A stretch of 64,000 nt of DNA, taken from Cordylochernes scorpioides (Eukaryota > Arthropoda > Arachnida > Pseudoscorpiones > Chernetidae). Positions 55,919 through 64,000 of this stretch are shown here, one piece after another. The notes beneath the pieces were generated by a model that made no database searches, was not told the DNA's origin, and worked only from the letters and a program-made list of their open reading frames with translations. Every line of letters begins with the position of its first letter. The stretch's first letter is position 1. Location of the stretch: contig CP092865.1 in the NCBI GenBank assembly GCA_030710605.1, positions 136,107,500-136,171,499 of the forward strand, written 5' to 3'. Both the position numbers and the translations under genes were made by a program.

Positions 55919-56644
55919 GTGGGAACACCAACTGATAATTCTACTGTTCCTGGGGAAGCAGAGATTTTAGAAAATGTTCCCTTTCGTGAAGCGATTGGTA
56001 GTCTGATGCATCTGAGCTGCTTAACAAGACCCGATATCACTTTTGCACTGAATAAAGTTTCTCAAAAACTTGCAGCACCAACAAAATATGACTGGGAAGC
56101 AGTTAAACGAATCTTCAAATATCTTGTAGGAACAACTGAATATGGAATTATGTACCAAAAGGGTCATAAAGTAGGAGTTTTGGAATCTTTCAGTGATGCA
56201 GATTTTGCTGGAGACCCAGAAACTAGAAGATCTACCAGTGGAGTTGTGTGTAAACTGGCTGGTGGTGCTATTTCTTGGCTTAGCCAAAAACAAAGATCAG
56301 TATCTTTGTCAACAACTGAGGCCGAACTCGTGGCAGCAAGCAATACAGCAAAGGAAGTCATTTGGTTAAATAGACTTTTCAGTGAAATTTCTCCACTAAA
56401 AGAACAACCAATTATAAAAGTTGATAATGCAAGTACAATTAAATTGATCAAAAATCTTGAATTTCATAAGAGAACCAAACATATAGAAGTAAGACACTAT
56501 TTTGTGAGAGAAAAGTATCAAGAAGGTATTTTCAATGTAGAACATATTTCTGGAAAAGATCAAGTTGCTGACATTATGACCAAAGGGCTCCCTAAGCCGC
56601 GTTTCCAAATGCTGAGATATCTACTGGGTATGAGGGACATTTGA
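55919..56644 (+). CDS. RNase H of copia element
   Basis: An intact 240-codon end of pol: IGSLMHLSCLTRPDITFALN, then SFSDADFAGDPETRRSTSG, LSTTEAELVAASNTAKEV, IIKVDNASTIKLIKN and a closing ISGKDQVADIMTKGLPK. The acidic catalytic residues of copia RNase H are present. It ends just before the polypurine tract. Confidence 0.9.
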   Translation: MGTPTDNSTVPGEAEILENVPFREAIGSLMHLSCLTRPDITFALNKVSQKLAAPTKYDWEAVKRIFKYLVGTTEYGIMYQKGHKVGVLESFSDADFAGDPETRRSTSGVVCKLAGGAISWLSQKQRSVSLSTTEAELVAASNTAKEVIWLNRLFSEISPLKEQPIIKVDNASTIKLIKNLEFHKRTKHIEVRHYFVREKYQEGIFNVEHISGKDQVADIMTKGLPKPRFQMLRYLLGMRDI

Positions 56645-56649
56645 AATCT

Positions 56650-56662
56650 GATTAAGGGGAAG
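56650..56662 (+). promoter_or_regulatory. Polypurine tract of copia element
   Basis: TTAAGGGGAAG immediately precedes the 3' LTR. Confidence 0.8.
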
Positions 56663-56860
56663 TGTTGAAGATATTAATCTGTGATTTTAAATGTTTCTTT
56701 TTGACCAGTACTTTTGTTCTGTTTTTGCTTTTCCTAAAATGTTTCTTTCTTCTTCTTAATTATTATTTGTTCTATATGTAAAGCTTTGTTTTTTGATACT
56801 TGAATAAACAAATTCAAGTTTATTATATTTTTTGTGTGCTTTTAAATTTAAAACACAACA
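56663..56860 (+). repeat. 3' LTR of copia element
   Basis: TGTTGAAGATATT to AAAACACAACA, followed by GTAAG. Confidence 0.95.
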
Positions 56861-56971
56861 GTAAGATTTCAAGTTAATAGGTGCTAACCGAAAAAAAGTT
56901 TTCTTTGTTTAATATTAATTTCCCTTTTATATTTTGTTCTCTCTCTTGTAAAATCAATAAACATAGTATAT

Positions 56972-57206
56972 TATAAAAAAGGCATCTCCTTATCGTGCAA
57001 CCGAAAGTTGCTGATGGCTTGCGTCATCTATCGGAATAAATATCAACTATTCTCGTTGATTTTTTAATTATTCCAGAATTGGCCAAATACCCATTTTTGA
57101 TTAATCAAGAAAAGAAATCAACGAGAATAGTTGATATTTATTCCGATAGATGGCGCATACCATCAGCAACTTTCAGTTGCACAATAGGGAGATGCCTTTT
57201 TTTAAT
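56972..57206. mobile_element. Palindromic MITE
   Basis: Arms of about 85-90 bp start AAAGGCATCTCCTTATCG and include ATCAACTATTCTCGTTGAT. They flank a short centre (TTATTCCAGAATTGGCC). No coding sequence. It interrupts the same dispersed repeat as the copia element; AATAAAYATA on both sides is a possible duplication. Confidence 0.8.
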
Positions 57207-57363
57207 AATTTATGCACCTTATCCCAGTACAATATCACATTTGTACTATTTTTTCACAATAAATATAATGTTTGATTATAATTCTTGAAATCAGTTTCAT
57301 TAAAAATTCAAAGCAAAGTCAACAGTAACTTCAGGAATATTTCTTCCTCCCCATTATAGATGA

Positions 57364-57720
57364 CTAGACAAATGACCCAGGAAACGCCCGGGTTTACACG
57401 ATTAAATGTTTTATTCAAACACTGCGTAACAATTATAAATTGGCGCCGTGGATGTCACTCTTGCGAAGCGTCCCGTCCAAACTGTACGTGTACATTAGGT
57501 CAGCTGATATTACCTCCCATCTTCACCGCTAGAGGCGCTGCTCGCGAGCAAAAGGGCAAACTCGTGTGTACGCAAACCTATGTATGGAAATTTTGGTACT
57601 GTAAAAAAAAAACTTTGCTTCAAAAATATAAAAAAAAAACACCCAGGCTAAGTTTCGAACCAAGGTTGTGGAAATACGAAGCCATACACCTAACCATTAA
57701 GCTACGCTCGGCACCATAAA
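57364..57720 (-). mobile_element. Helitron, minus strand, 3' part with tRNA-like insert
   Basis: On the minus strand a terminal CCCGGGCGTTTCCTGGG hairpin is followed by TCATTTGTCTAG and then T, the Helitron CTRR|T end. Upstream is GACATCCACGGCGCCAATTT, shared with the Helitrons at 58859 and 63449. A tRNA-like segment (57641-57713) lies further in. The 5' end was not located. Confidence 0.75.
57641..57713 (-). pseudogene. tRNA-like pol III sequence
   Basis: The A-box-like TAGCTTAATGGTTAGG and B-box GGTTCGAAAC have correct spacing, followed by a T-run as terminator. The acceptor stem does not pair and the T-stem has a mismatch, so it is a tRNA relic or SINE head. Confidence 0.55.
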
Positions 57721-57912
57721 TATTAGCATGTAAAGCTATTTCAGGCCTTACATATTTCTAACGACCTTTTTGAAATAGGTTTTTGAAACATGGAAATTAT
57801 AAAACTTCAAATAAATAGAAATGAGTGAACACAAATAAAACATACCAAATATTTCGAATTAGAGCAGTTATTCTAAACGGCGAATTAGATAAGTTAGATC
57901 TAAAAATGAAAA

Positions 57913-58254
57913 TCTATATATATAAAATTGAATGTCAGTCTGTCTGTTTGTTTGTACTCTATAGATTCAAAAACCATACATCCAATCGCCGTGAAATTTT
58001 GGGATATTATTAGGTATATCACCGGGAAGGTTTTTGAAAAATAATTTCATGAATATCTTGAATATCCTTAGAGTTACTTGTAGATTTGTAGATTTAACTC
58101 GCAAGCAGCGCCCCCATTGTGACGATGTTAACAAGTTTTCTTATCACTAAGTTTGTTATCTTAAATATTATTTATCAAAAGTAAGATTATCTCAGGATGA
58201 CACGGCAATGTGACAAGGGAAAAAAATGTTCACTAGATAAAACTATGATTTTCT
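57913..58254 (+). mobile_element. Helitron 5' part (family with ATTGAATGTC start)
   Basis: It begins A|TCTATATATATAAAATTGAA and continues with TGTCTG repeats, AGATTCAAAAACCATACATC and AATCGCCGTGAAATTTTGGG, the arthropod Helitron head. The same head occurs at 61527. The body runs into the minisatellite; the 3' end is uncertain. Confidence 0.7.
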
Positions 58255-58858
58255 ATATGATATAAAAAGCCAACAATGAAGAGTGAATGTAATATAAAAA
58301 GCCAACAATGAAGAATGAATGTAAGATAAAAAGCCAACAATGAAGAGTGAATGTAATATAAAAAGCCAACAATGAAAAATGAATGTAAGATAAAAAGCCA
58401 ACAATGAAGGGTGAATGTAAGATAAAAAGTCAACAATGAATAGTAAATGTAATATAAAAAGACAACAATGAAGAATGAATGTAAGATAAAAAGCCAACAA
58501 TGAAGAGTAAATCAACATATATATAGTCACGACCGTCATGGGCCGGTTCTGTCACGGATGCGCGCGCATCATCATTATGATCATTATCATTATCCAAATA
58601 ATTTGGATAATAGATTAGAAGGTAATAAGACCAAATCTACTGATAAGGTACAATTTGAAATATTAGATTATAAACACAAGGTAATAAGACCAAATCTAAT
58701 GATAAGGTACAATTTGGATTATCAACATATATAGTCACGACCGTCTTTCCTCAATTCCTCATCGCTGTCACGGATGCGCGTGCATCATCATTAGTATAAT
58801 ATAAAAAGCCAACAATGAAGAATGAATGTAAAATAAAAAGCCAACAATGAAGAGTAAA
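58255..58858. repeat. Minisatellite, left block, with short duplicated inserts
   Basis: About nine copies of the 32-bp unit GATAAAAAGCCAACAATGAA... . Between about 58515 and 58795 two copies of ATATAGTCACGACCGTC ... CACGGATGCGCGYGCATCAT and two copies of AAGGTAATAAGACCAAATCT interrupt the array. Confidence 0.85.
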
Positions 58859-59703
58859 TCTACTTATATATTTGCCTTATTCTGTCTGTTTGTCTGTTTG
58901 TCTGTTTGAAGCTCACGGATGGGATTTTTCATAACCATCGGTGGTTCAGTGGTAGAATGCTCGCCTGCCACGCGGGCGGCCCGGGTTCGATTCCCGGCCG
59001 ATGCATTTTTTTTTTTTTACAATTTATAAAACTCATTTATATATTATACAAGAATGACATCCACGGCGCCAATTTATAATTGTAACGAATAGTATTTGAA
59101 TAAAAGCATTTAATCGGGTAAAACCCGGGCGTTGCCCGGGTCATTTATATATAATAATAATTGTATAAACGAATGCAAGACAAAATCACCGCGAATGTTT
59201 CTTTTTTTTTAAGGCAATTTCTTTTTAAGGCAATTATCGTTATTTATCGTTAATTTTTGTTTCGATTTTATTGAAAAAAAAACGATATGGTGCCTTTAAA
59301 AAATGATCTTTATTACTATGCAGTTTTCTATTTAGTCAATATACCTAAGTTCATTTTGCAAATGTAATTATCTCTATCGATTTAGTAGCTGAAATGCAAA
59401 AAAAAATCGACATGATGAAATCTTTATGAAAATTCACATTTTTATTTTTATATTTTCAAGACACACACAGTTTGGGGCGGGACGTTTCACAAGAGAGACA
59501 TCAACGGCGCCAATTTATAATTGTAACGAATAGTATTTTAATTAAAACATTTTAAAAACACACAGTTTGGAACGGAACGTTTCACAAGAGTGACATCCAT
59601 GGCGCCAATTTATAATTGTAACGAATAGTATTTGAATTAAAACGTTTTTAAAATATATGCGCACTCGGGTAAAACCCGGGCGTTGCCCGGGCCATTCGTC
59701 TAG
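58859..59703 (+). mobile_element. Helitron carrying tRNA-Gly, inserted in minisatellite
   Basis: It starts TC at 58859 and ends CTAG at 59703 (GTCTAG), preceded by the hairpin CCCGGGCGTTGCCCGGG. The flanks are A (58858) and T (59704), which rejoin to a perfect minisatellite unit (GAGTAAA|TATAATATAAAAAG). It contains a tRNA-Gly sequence and repeated copies of the 3' segment GGCGCCAATTTATAATTGTA. No Rep/helicase, so non-autonomous. Confidence 0.85.
58935..59005 (+). tRNA. tRNA-Gly(GCC), Helitron-borne, acceptor mismatch
   Basis: 71 nt with intact D, anticodon (CTGCCAC, anticodon GCC) and T arms (CCGGGTTCGATTCCCGG), followed by a T-run terminator. The first base is C where G is needed to pair with C72, so the acceptor stem has one mismatch. 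It shares its 3' flank with the copy at 60864, so it moves as part of a repeat. Confidence 0.75.
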
Positions 59704-60615
59704 TATAATATAAAAAGCCAACAATGAAGAATGAATGTAAGATAAAAAGCCAACAATGAAGAGTAAATATAATATAAAAAGCCAACAATGAAGAGTGAAT
59801 GTAAGATAAAAAGCCAACAATGAAGAGTAAATGTAATATAAAAAGCCAACAGAGTGAATGTAAGATAAAAAGCCAACAATGAAGAGTGAATGTAATATAA
59901 AAAGCCAACAATGAAGAATGAATGTAAGATAAAAAGCCAACAATGAAGAGTGAATGTAAGATAAAAAGCCAACAATGAAGAGTAAATGTAATATAAAAAG
60001 CCAACAATGAAGAATGAATGTAAGATAAAAAGCCAACAAAGAAGAGTAAATATAATATAAAAAGCCAACAATGAAGAGTGAATGTAAGATAAAAAGCCAA
60101 CAATGAAGAGTAAATGTAATATAAAAAGCCAACAGAGTGAATGTAAGATAAAAAGCCAACAATGAAGAGTGAATGTAATATAAAAAGCCAACAATGAAGA
60201 ATGAATGTAAGATAAAAAGCAAAGCCAACAATGAAGAGTGAATGTAATATAAAAAGCCAACAATGAAGAATGAATGTAAGATAAAAAGCCAACAATGAAG
60301 AGTGAATGTAAGATAAAAAGCCAACAATGAAGAGTAAATGTAATATAAAAGCCAACAATGAAGAATGAATGTAAGATAAAAAGCCAACAATGAAGAGTAA
60401 ATATAATATAAAAAGCCAACAATGAAGAGTGAATGTAATATAAAAAGCCAACAATGAAGAGTAAATGTAATATAAAAAGCCAACAGAGTGAATGTAAGAT
60501 AAAAAGCCAACAGAGTGAATGTAAGATAAAAAGCCAACAATGAAGAGTGAATGTAATATAAAAAGCCAACAATGAAGAATGAATGTAAGATAAAAAGCCA
60601 ACAATGAAGAGTAAA
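59704..60615. repeat. 32-bp minisatellite array
   Basis: About 29 tandem units of AGATAAAAAGCCAACAATGA + AGAGTGAATGTA, alternating AGAT/AATAT starts and GAGTGAA/GAATGAA ends; several units lack 5 bp (CCAACAGAGTG). Higher-order blocks recur. The long open frames on the opposite strand are a product of the 32-bp period. Confidence 0.95.
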
Positions 60616-61140
60616 TCTCTATCTCTATATCTCTATATATATATAAAAGTCAATTTCTGTCTGTCTGTCTGTTTCGCGATAAACTCAAAAACTACTGAAC
60701 CAATTGGTACCAAATTTTGCATGTCGCTTTTTATAAACCAGAGGAAAATTTTCGGCTGCATTTTGATTAGTATTTTTGGCTATTTCTTTTTTCATTTGAA
60801 AAACTTTTTTTTACGCGGACTAATCCGGAATGGAATGAATACCTAAATATGGCCATTTTTTAAGCATCGGTGGTTCAGTGGTAGAATGCTCGCCTGCCAC
60901 GCGGGCGGCCCGAGTTCGATTCCCGGCCGATGCATTTTTTTTTTACAATTTTTAAAACTCATTTATATTATCTTATCTATATTAATAAAATGGAAATTTC
61001 ATAAGTGGACATCACTAAAAACTTTCGTTACAATGCATCAATTTCAACCAAATTTTCAACATTTATGTAAAACGAGATGGGGCAGGTTTTGCTTAACATC
61101 AAAATATATTTCCTAACATTAACATGCGTAACTTCGCTGT
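60616..61140 (+). mobile_element. Helitron 5' part carrying tRNA-Gly
   Basis: It starts TC at 60616 directly after A of a minisatellite unit. The head is TATATATATAAAAGTCAATT, TCTGTCTGTCTG and AACTCAAAAACTACTGAACC. It includes a tRNA-Gly and an open-ended body; the 3' end was not fixed (a CTAG|T at 61525 lacks the usual hairpin). Confidence 0.65.
60864..60934 (+). tRNA. tRNA-Gly(GCC), Helitron-borne, T-stem mismatch
   Basis: The acceptor stem is perfect (GCATCGG/CCGATGC) and the anticodon is GCC. The T-stem reads CCGAG against CCCGG, one A-C mismatch relative to the copy at 58935. A T-run terminator follows. Whether it is expressed cannot be told. Confidence 0.75.
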
Positions 61141-61526
61141 TATCGAATAAATACAAAAAAAATCAACAGAGTTAATTTTATTTATATATAAATACAAAAT
61201 TAAATTTCAACAGAGTTAATTTTTTTACATGCTAGCTAATAATCTCAATCTTTTAATTAATAATTAAAACTAATCTTTAACATTGTTTATTATACTTCAA
61301 CTTTTATTTCTACATTTGTTTTTAAATACCCAATTGTTTTATCATTTTTCTAATTTCGCCTAACAAATATACAAATTCATAGTGACCAACATATGCAAAT
61401 TTTATCTTTGTTTTTATTTAACTTGATATCGTAAACATAACATCCATTGTAAGCCTTTTTCTGTTCACCTTCCGTGGTTTCTCTTTTCTCTGATAGTTTT
61501 TAGGTTTAGTATATTTTCTTATTACT
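61141..61526. other. No gene recognised
   Basis: AT-rich sequence, possibly the body of the preceding Helitron. Confidence 0.4.
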
Positions 61527-62280
61527 AGTATATATATAAAATTGAATGTCTGTCTGTCTGTACTCTATAGATTCAAAAACCATACATCCAATCGCCGTGA
61601 AATTTTGGGATATTATTAGGTATATCACCGGGAAGGTTTTTGAAAAATAATTTCATGAATATCTTGAATATCCTTAGAGTTATTTGCAGATTTGTAGATT
61701 TAACTCGCAAGCAGCGCCCCCATTGTGACGATGATAACAAGTTTTCTTATCACTAAGTTTGTTATCTTAAATATTATTTATCAAAAGTAAGATTATCTCA
61801 GGATGATCCGGCAATTTATTTGCGACAAGAATAATGATACAATTCCAAGGCGAAGATACTATTCCTTTAACTTCCAATTACCGAGGGAACCAATTAATAT
61901 TGATTTTATTCAACTTATCGAGTATTTCTCAAGGGACCGGGAAAAAATGTTCACTAGATAAAACTATGATTTTCTAATGTAGAAAATTAGGAAAGACAAA
62001 ATTCAGGATGACAAGGCACACAGGGACCGGGAAAAAATGTTCACTTTATCGAGAGATTCAAATTTACGAGTTTCAAATTATCAAAATATATTTTTTATTT
62101 TTTAATAAGTTTTTAGAGAATTGTTTTAACAAATGTTCAGCTAGACAAACCTTTACTCGGGTAAAACCCCGGGCGAAGCCGAGTACGTTTTATAAGTTTA
62201 AAGAGAATTGTTTTAACAAATGTTTGTTAGACAAACATTCACTCGGGTAAAACCCGGGCGAAGCCGGGCACATCCGCTAG
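61527..62280 (+). mobile_element. Non-autonomous Helitron
   Basis: The head is the same as at 57913 (TATATATATAAAATTGAATG; TC replaced by AG). It ends with hairpin CCCGGGCGAAGCCGGG and CACATCCGCTAG followed by T at 62281. A second, nearly identical 3' hairpin lies at 62155-62185, so the tail is duplicated. Confidence 0.75.
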
Positions 62281-62281
62281 T

Positions 62282-63084
62282 ATATAAATAAATAAAACAT
62301 AGCAAATATTGCAAGAGCAGTTATTTTAAACGGCGAATAGATCAGTTATAGCAAAAAATGAAAATATATATGTAAATATGTGAAATAGTTATAAATTAGA
62401 AAATCTGTAAATATAGTTAAGAACTTGCATTGTAATTAAGAAAAAGCTTCTCTCGCTGGCGGGCGGTCGCGTGAAACTGCCCTCGCCGACAGCCATGCGC
62501 GCGCACAGGGAAGTCACGTGCTCGCCGGCAGCCAACGGCCCGCGCCGCCGGCAGGTCGCCTGCTTTTTGTTCTAAAGCGTTCTAGAGGGCGCTGTTCGTG
62601 AGCCAAGTAGAATAATCTGAATATATAGTTTTAATAACTGATTTATATATTTTTTTAAATAGCCTATCGTCTTCCCCGTTATTTTTTACCTATGTATGTA
62701 AATTTTGGTTTGAATTAGTGAACTACTGCGAATATGTATACTGGGCATACATACAAACATTCATTTATATATATATATATATATATATAAGATATACCCG
62801 ACTGCTGTTTTAGAACCATCACAAGGATTTGTTCCCTAGGTACCACAATATACATCGACTGTGTCCTTCAACGTGGTGTGTTATGGAGACTGGATGGACT
62901 CAGTTGTCGCATGAACAAAACTCTTTATTGTCAATTTCCCTTTAAGTCCGCTGGATCCACCGCACTCACTGCAATCACACAGTTGTTGTGATTAATACAT
63001 GGTAGGCCAGAACAGGTATGTCATACTGCTTTAAAACCGCATAAGTATCATATATATGAAAGATAATTATATTTGTTGTATATA
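62282..63084. other. No gene; GC-rich island and TA microsatellite
   Basis: 62290-62370 repeats the flank at 57835-57910. 62452-62545 is a strikingly GC-rich block (GCTGGCGGGCGGTCGCG ... GCCCGCGCCGCCGGCAGG). (TA)n lies at about 62768-62789. No reading frame recognised. Confidence 0.6.
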
Positions 63085-63290
63085 TATTAATTAATTGTTA
63101 CCACAGAGTGTGTGTAAGCTCACAGGTAAATAGGCGCTAACCGAAACAAAAAAAGTTCCTTTGTTTAATCTTAGTTTCCCTTTTATATTTTGTTCTCTCT
63201 CTTGTAAATCAATAAATACAATGTTTATTTGATAATTATTGGAATCAGTTTCATTAAAAATTCTAAGCAAAGTCAACAATATTTCATGTT
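63085..63290 (+). repeat. Dispersed repeat, intact copy
   Basis: It matches the flanks of the copia element and MITE (52385-52423, 56866-56970, 57262-57335), so this is the form without those two insertions. Confidence 0.7.
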
Positions 63291-63299
63291 TTATTGATT

Positions 63300-63430
63300 T
63301 TCTTTGTAAATAGGTAAATGATAATAATATTTGATATTTTATCTGCATCAACATGATGGAGGACTTGTTAAAAAAATTCAATGCTTTTTTAATATCTCCT
63401 TTCAATATGTAGGTTTCAGCAACTTGAAAA
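63300..63430 (-). other. Possible exon with TPR-like helix pair
   Basis: Minus-strand reading gives FQVAETYILKGDIKKALNFF followed by NKSSIMLMQ, which fits a tetratricopeptide helix pair (AxxY ... G ... KALxxFxKS). ATATTTTCAAG before it could be a 3' splice site. There is no clear 5' splice site and only about 35 relevant codons, so this is tentative. A Helitron begins 20 bp upstream (63449). Confidence 0.3.
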
Positions 63431-63448
63431 TATCCCAAAATTATTTAA

Positions 63449-64000
63449 TCCCTATATATATAAAAGTCAGTGTATGTATATGTGTGTTTGTTCCTATGTC
63501 GGCTATACACGTCCACAAAACGTAACTAATCTGACTGAAATTTTAAGCCAGCAGCGCCTCTAGCGGTGAAGATGGGAGGTAATATCAGCTGACCTAATGT
63601 ACATGTAAAGCGTGGTTTAACAGAACATAGAGAAAAATCTGGAAGATATATTTATCGGATTTTTAGCAAAGAAAAATTTAAATTGACAGGTTCTGGGCAA
63701 AAATAGTTGTTTTATAGTCAGAAAATGATTATGACAATATTTCTGTATCATGTTTGATTATCAGATACAAAATTATAACGGGAAAAATTCCAAAAAGCAG
63801 AGACAACGGGTGAAGCCAGTTCATTTTTAGTATGCAGGAACAAAATTCTAACAGAAAAACATTCATTCGAGCAGAAGACACAAAGCCAGATCATCTCTCT
63901 GTAAAAATATCGCTTCTCAGACAGAAAGTTTGGAACGGGACATTTCACGAAGTGACATCCACGGCGCCAATTTATAATTGTAATGAATAGTATTTGAATA
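63449..64000 (+). mobile_element. Helitron, 5' part (continues past window)
   Basis: A|TCCCTATATATATAAAAGTC, then GTCGGCTATACACGTCCAC and AGCAGCGCCTCTAGCGGTGA, shared with the minus-strand Helitron at 57364. The window ends in the shared 3' segment GACATCCACGGCGCCAATTT, so its terminus should lie about 60-70 bp beyond. Confidence 0.75.

Larger units (their letters stand above)
52424..56860 (+). mobile_element. Ty1/copia retrotransposon
   Basis: LTRs 52424-52621 and 56663-56860 (198 bp each, nearly identical), target duplication GTAAG (52419-52423 and 56861-56865). The leader starts GGTTATGGGCCCAACC, the copia-type primer site for an internal part of initiator tRNA-Met. The order is gag, protease, integrase, RT, RNase H. 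Several frameshifts and stops. Confidence 0.95.

Noticed and set aside
57641-57713. Functional tRNA gene
   Set aside because: A and B boxes are present but the acceptor stem cannot pair, so it is kept only as a tRNA-like relic.
59542-60604. Long overlapping minus-strand frames of about 290-330 codons with a repeated Phe/Leu/Tyr/His pattern
   Set aside because: They arise because the 32-bp minisatellite lacks stops in several frames. All three frames are open at once and the sequence is pure repeat.
59704-60615. CRISPR-like repeat array
   Set aside because: Units are contiguous, with no unique spacers, in a eukaryotic transposon cluster.

Overview
This is an AT-rich animal nuclear segment, most likely from an arthropod, and it is almost entirely built of transposable elements. 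The evidence is piggyBac, hAT, Helitron, Penelope-like, Ty1/copia and several Ty3/gypsy elements, CCTAA-type (TTAGG) repeats, and a non-LTR tail of a kind I associate with arachnids. I see no bacterial operon, no CRISPR array and no complete host gene. The host-like pieces are a broken C2H2 zinc-finger array (about 2.2-2.7 kb) and a weak TPR-like exon candidate (about 63.3-63.4 kb).

Layout. 0-2.2 kb: a decayed piggyBac whose TTAA end lies inside the zinc-finger array. 3.3-8.2 kb: fragments, namely a Ty3 RT/RNase H piece between 82-bp direct repeats, a 1.1-kb palindrome, a hairpin element, a SINE-like unit, a short perfect palindrome and a non-LTR C-terminal remnant. 8.2-39.0 kb: a three-level nest. 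An internally deleted minus-strand Ty3/gypsy (8241-39022, target duplication TACA) is split by a minus-strand, almost non-coding giant LTR element A (9433-35789, TATA). A is split in turn by a related plus-strand element B (22869-33912, ACTC). A carries a third, divergent internal LTR that has both a polypurine tract and a tRNA-Lys-type primer-binding site, so it is a composite. 39.2-40.1 kb: a non-autonomous terminal-inverted-repeat element with telomere-like CCTAA repeats. 40.1-44.9 kb: a nearly complete plus-strand Ty3/gypsy (ATAC). 45.1-47.5 kb: a nearly intact hAT. 47.5-52.0 kb: another deleted minus-strand Ty3/gypsy, split by a Penelope-like element (12-bp duplication) and interrupted near its 5' end by a 977-bp multimeric element (13-bp duplication). 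52.4-56.9 kb: a Ty1/copia (GTAAG). 57-64 kb: a palindromic MITE and a cluster of Helitrons, two of which carry tRNA-Gly(GCC) sequences, with a 32-bp minisatellite.

The genes do not form a host pathway. Coding sequences are gag, protease, RT, RNase H, integrase, GIY-YIG nuclease or transposase, and nearly all are broken by stops or frameshifts. The least-described object is the 977-bp element at 50948-51924. It has one full 373-bp unit, a truncated head-to-tail unit and an inverted segment that itself crosses a unit junction, so its template was multimeric. Each unit carries hammerhead-ribozyme core words (CTGATGAG and CGAAAC) with complementary flanks in a permuted order. All boundaries were read by eye.
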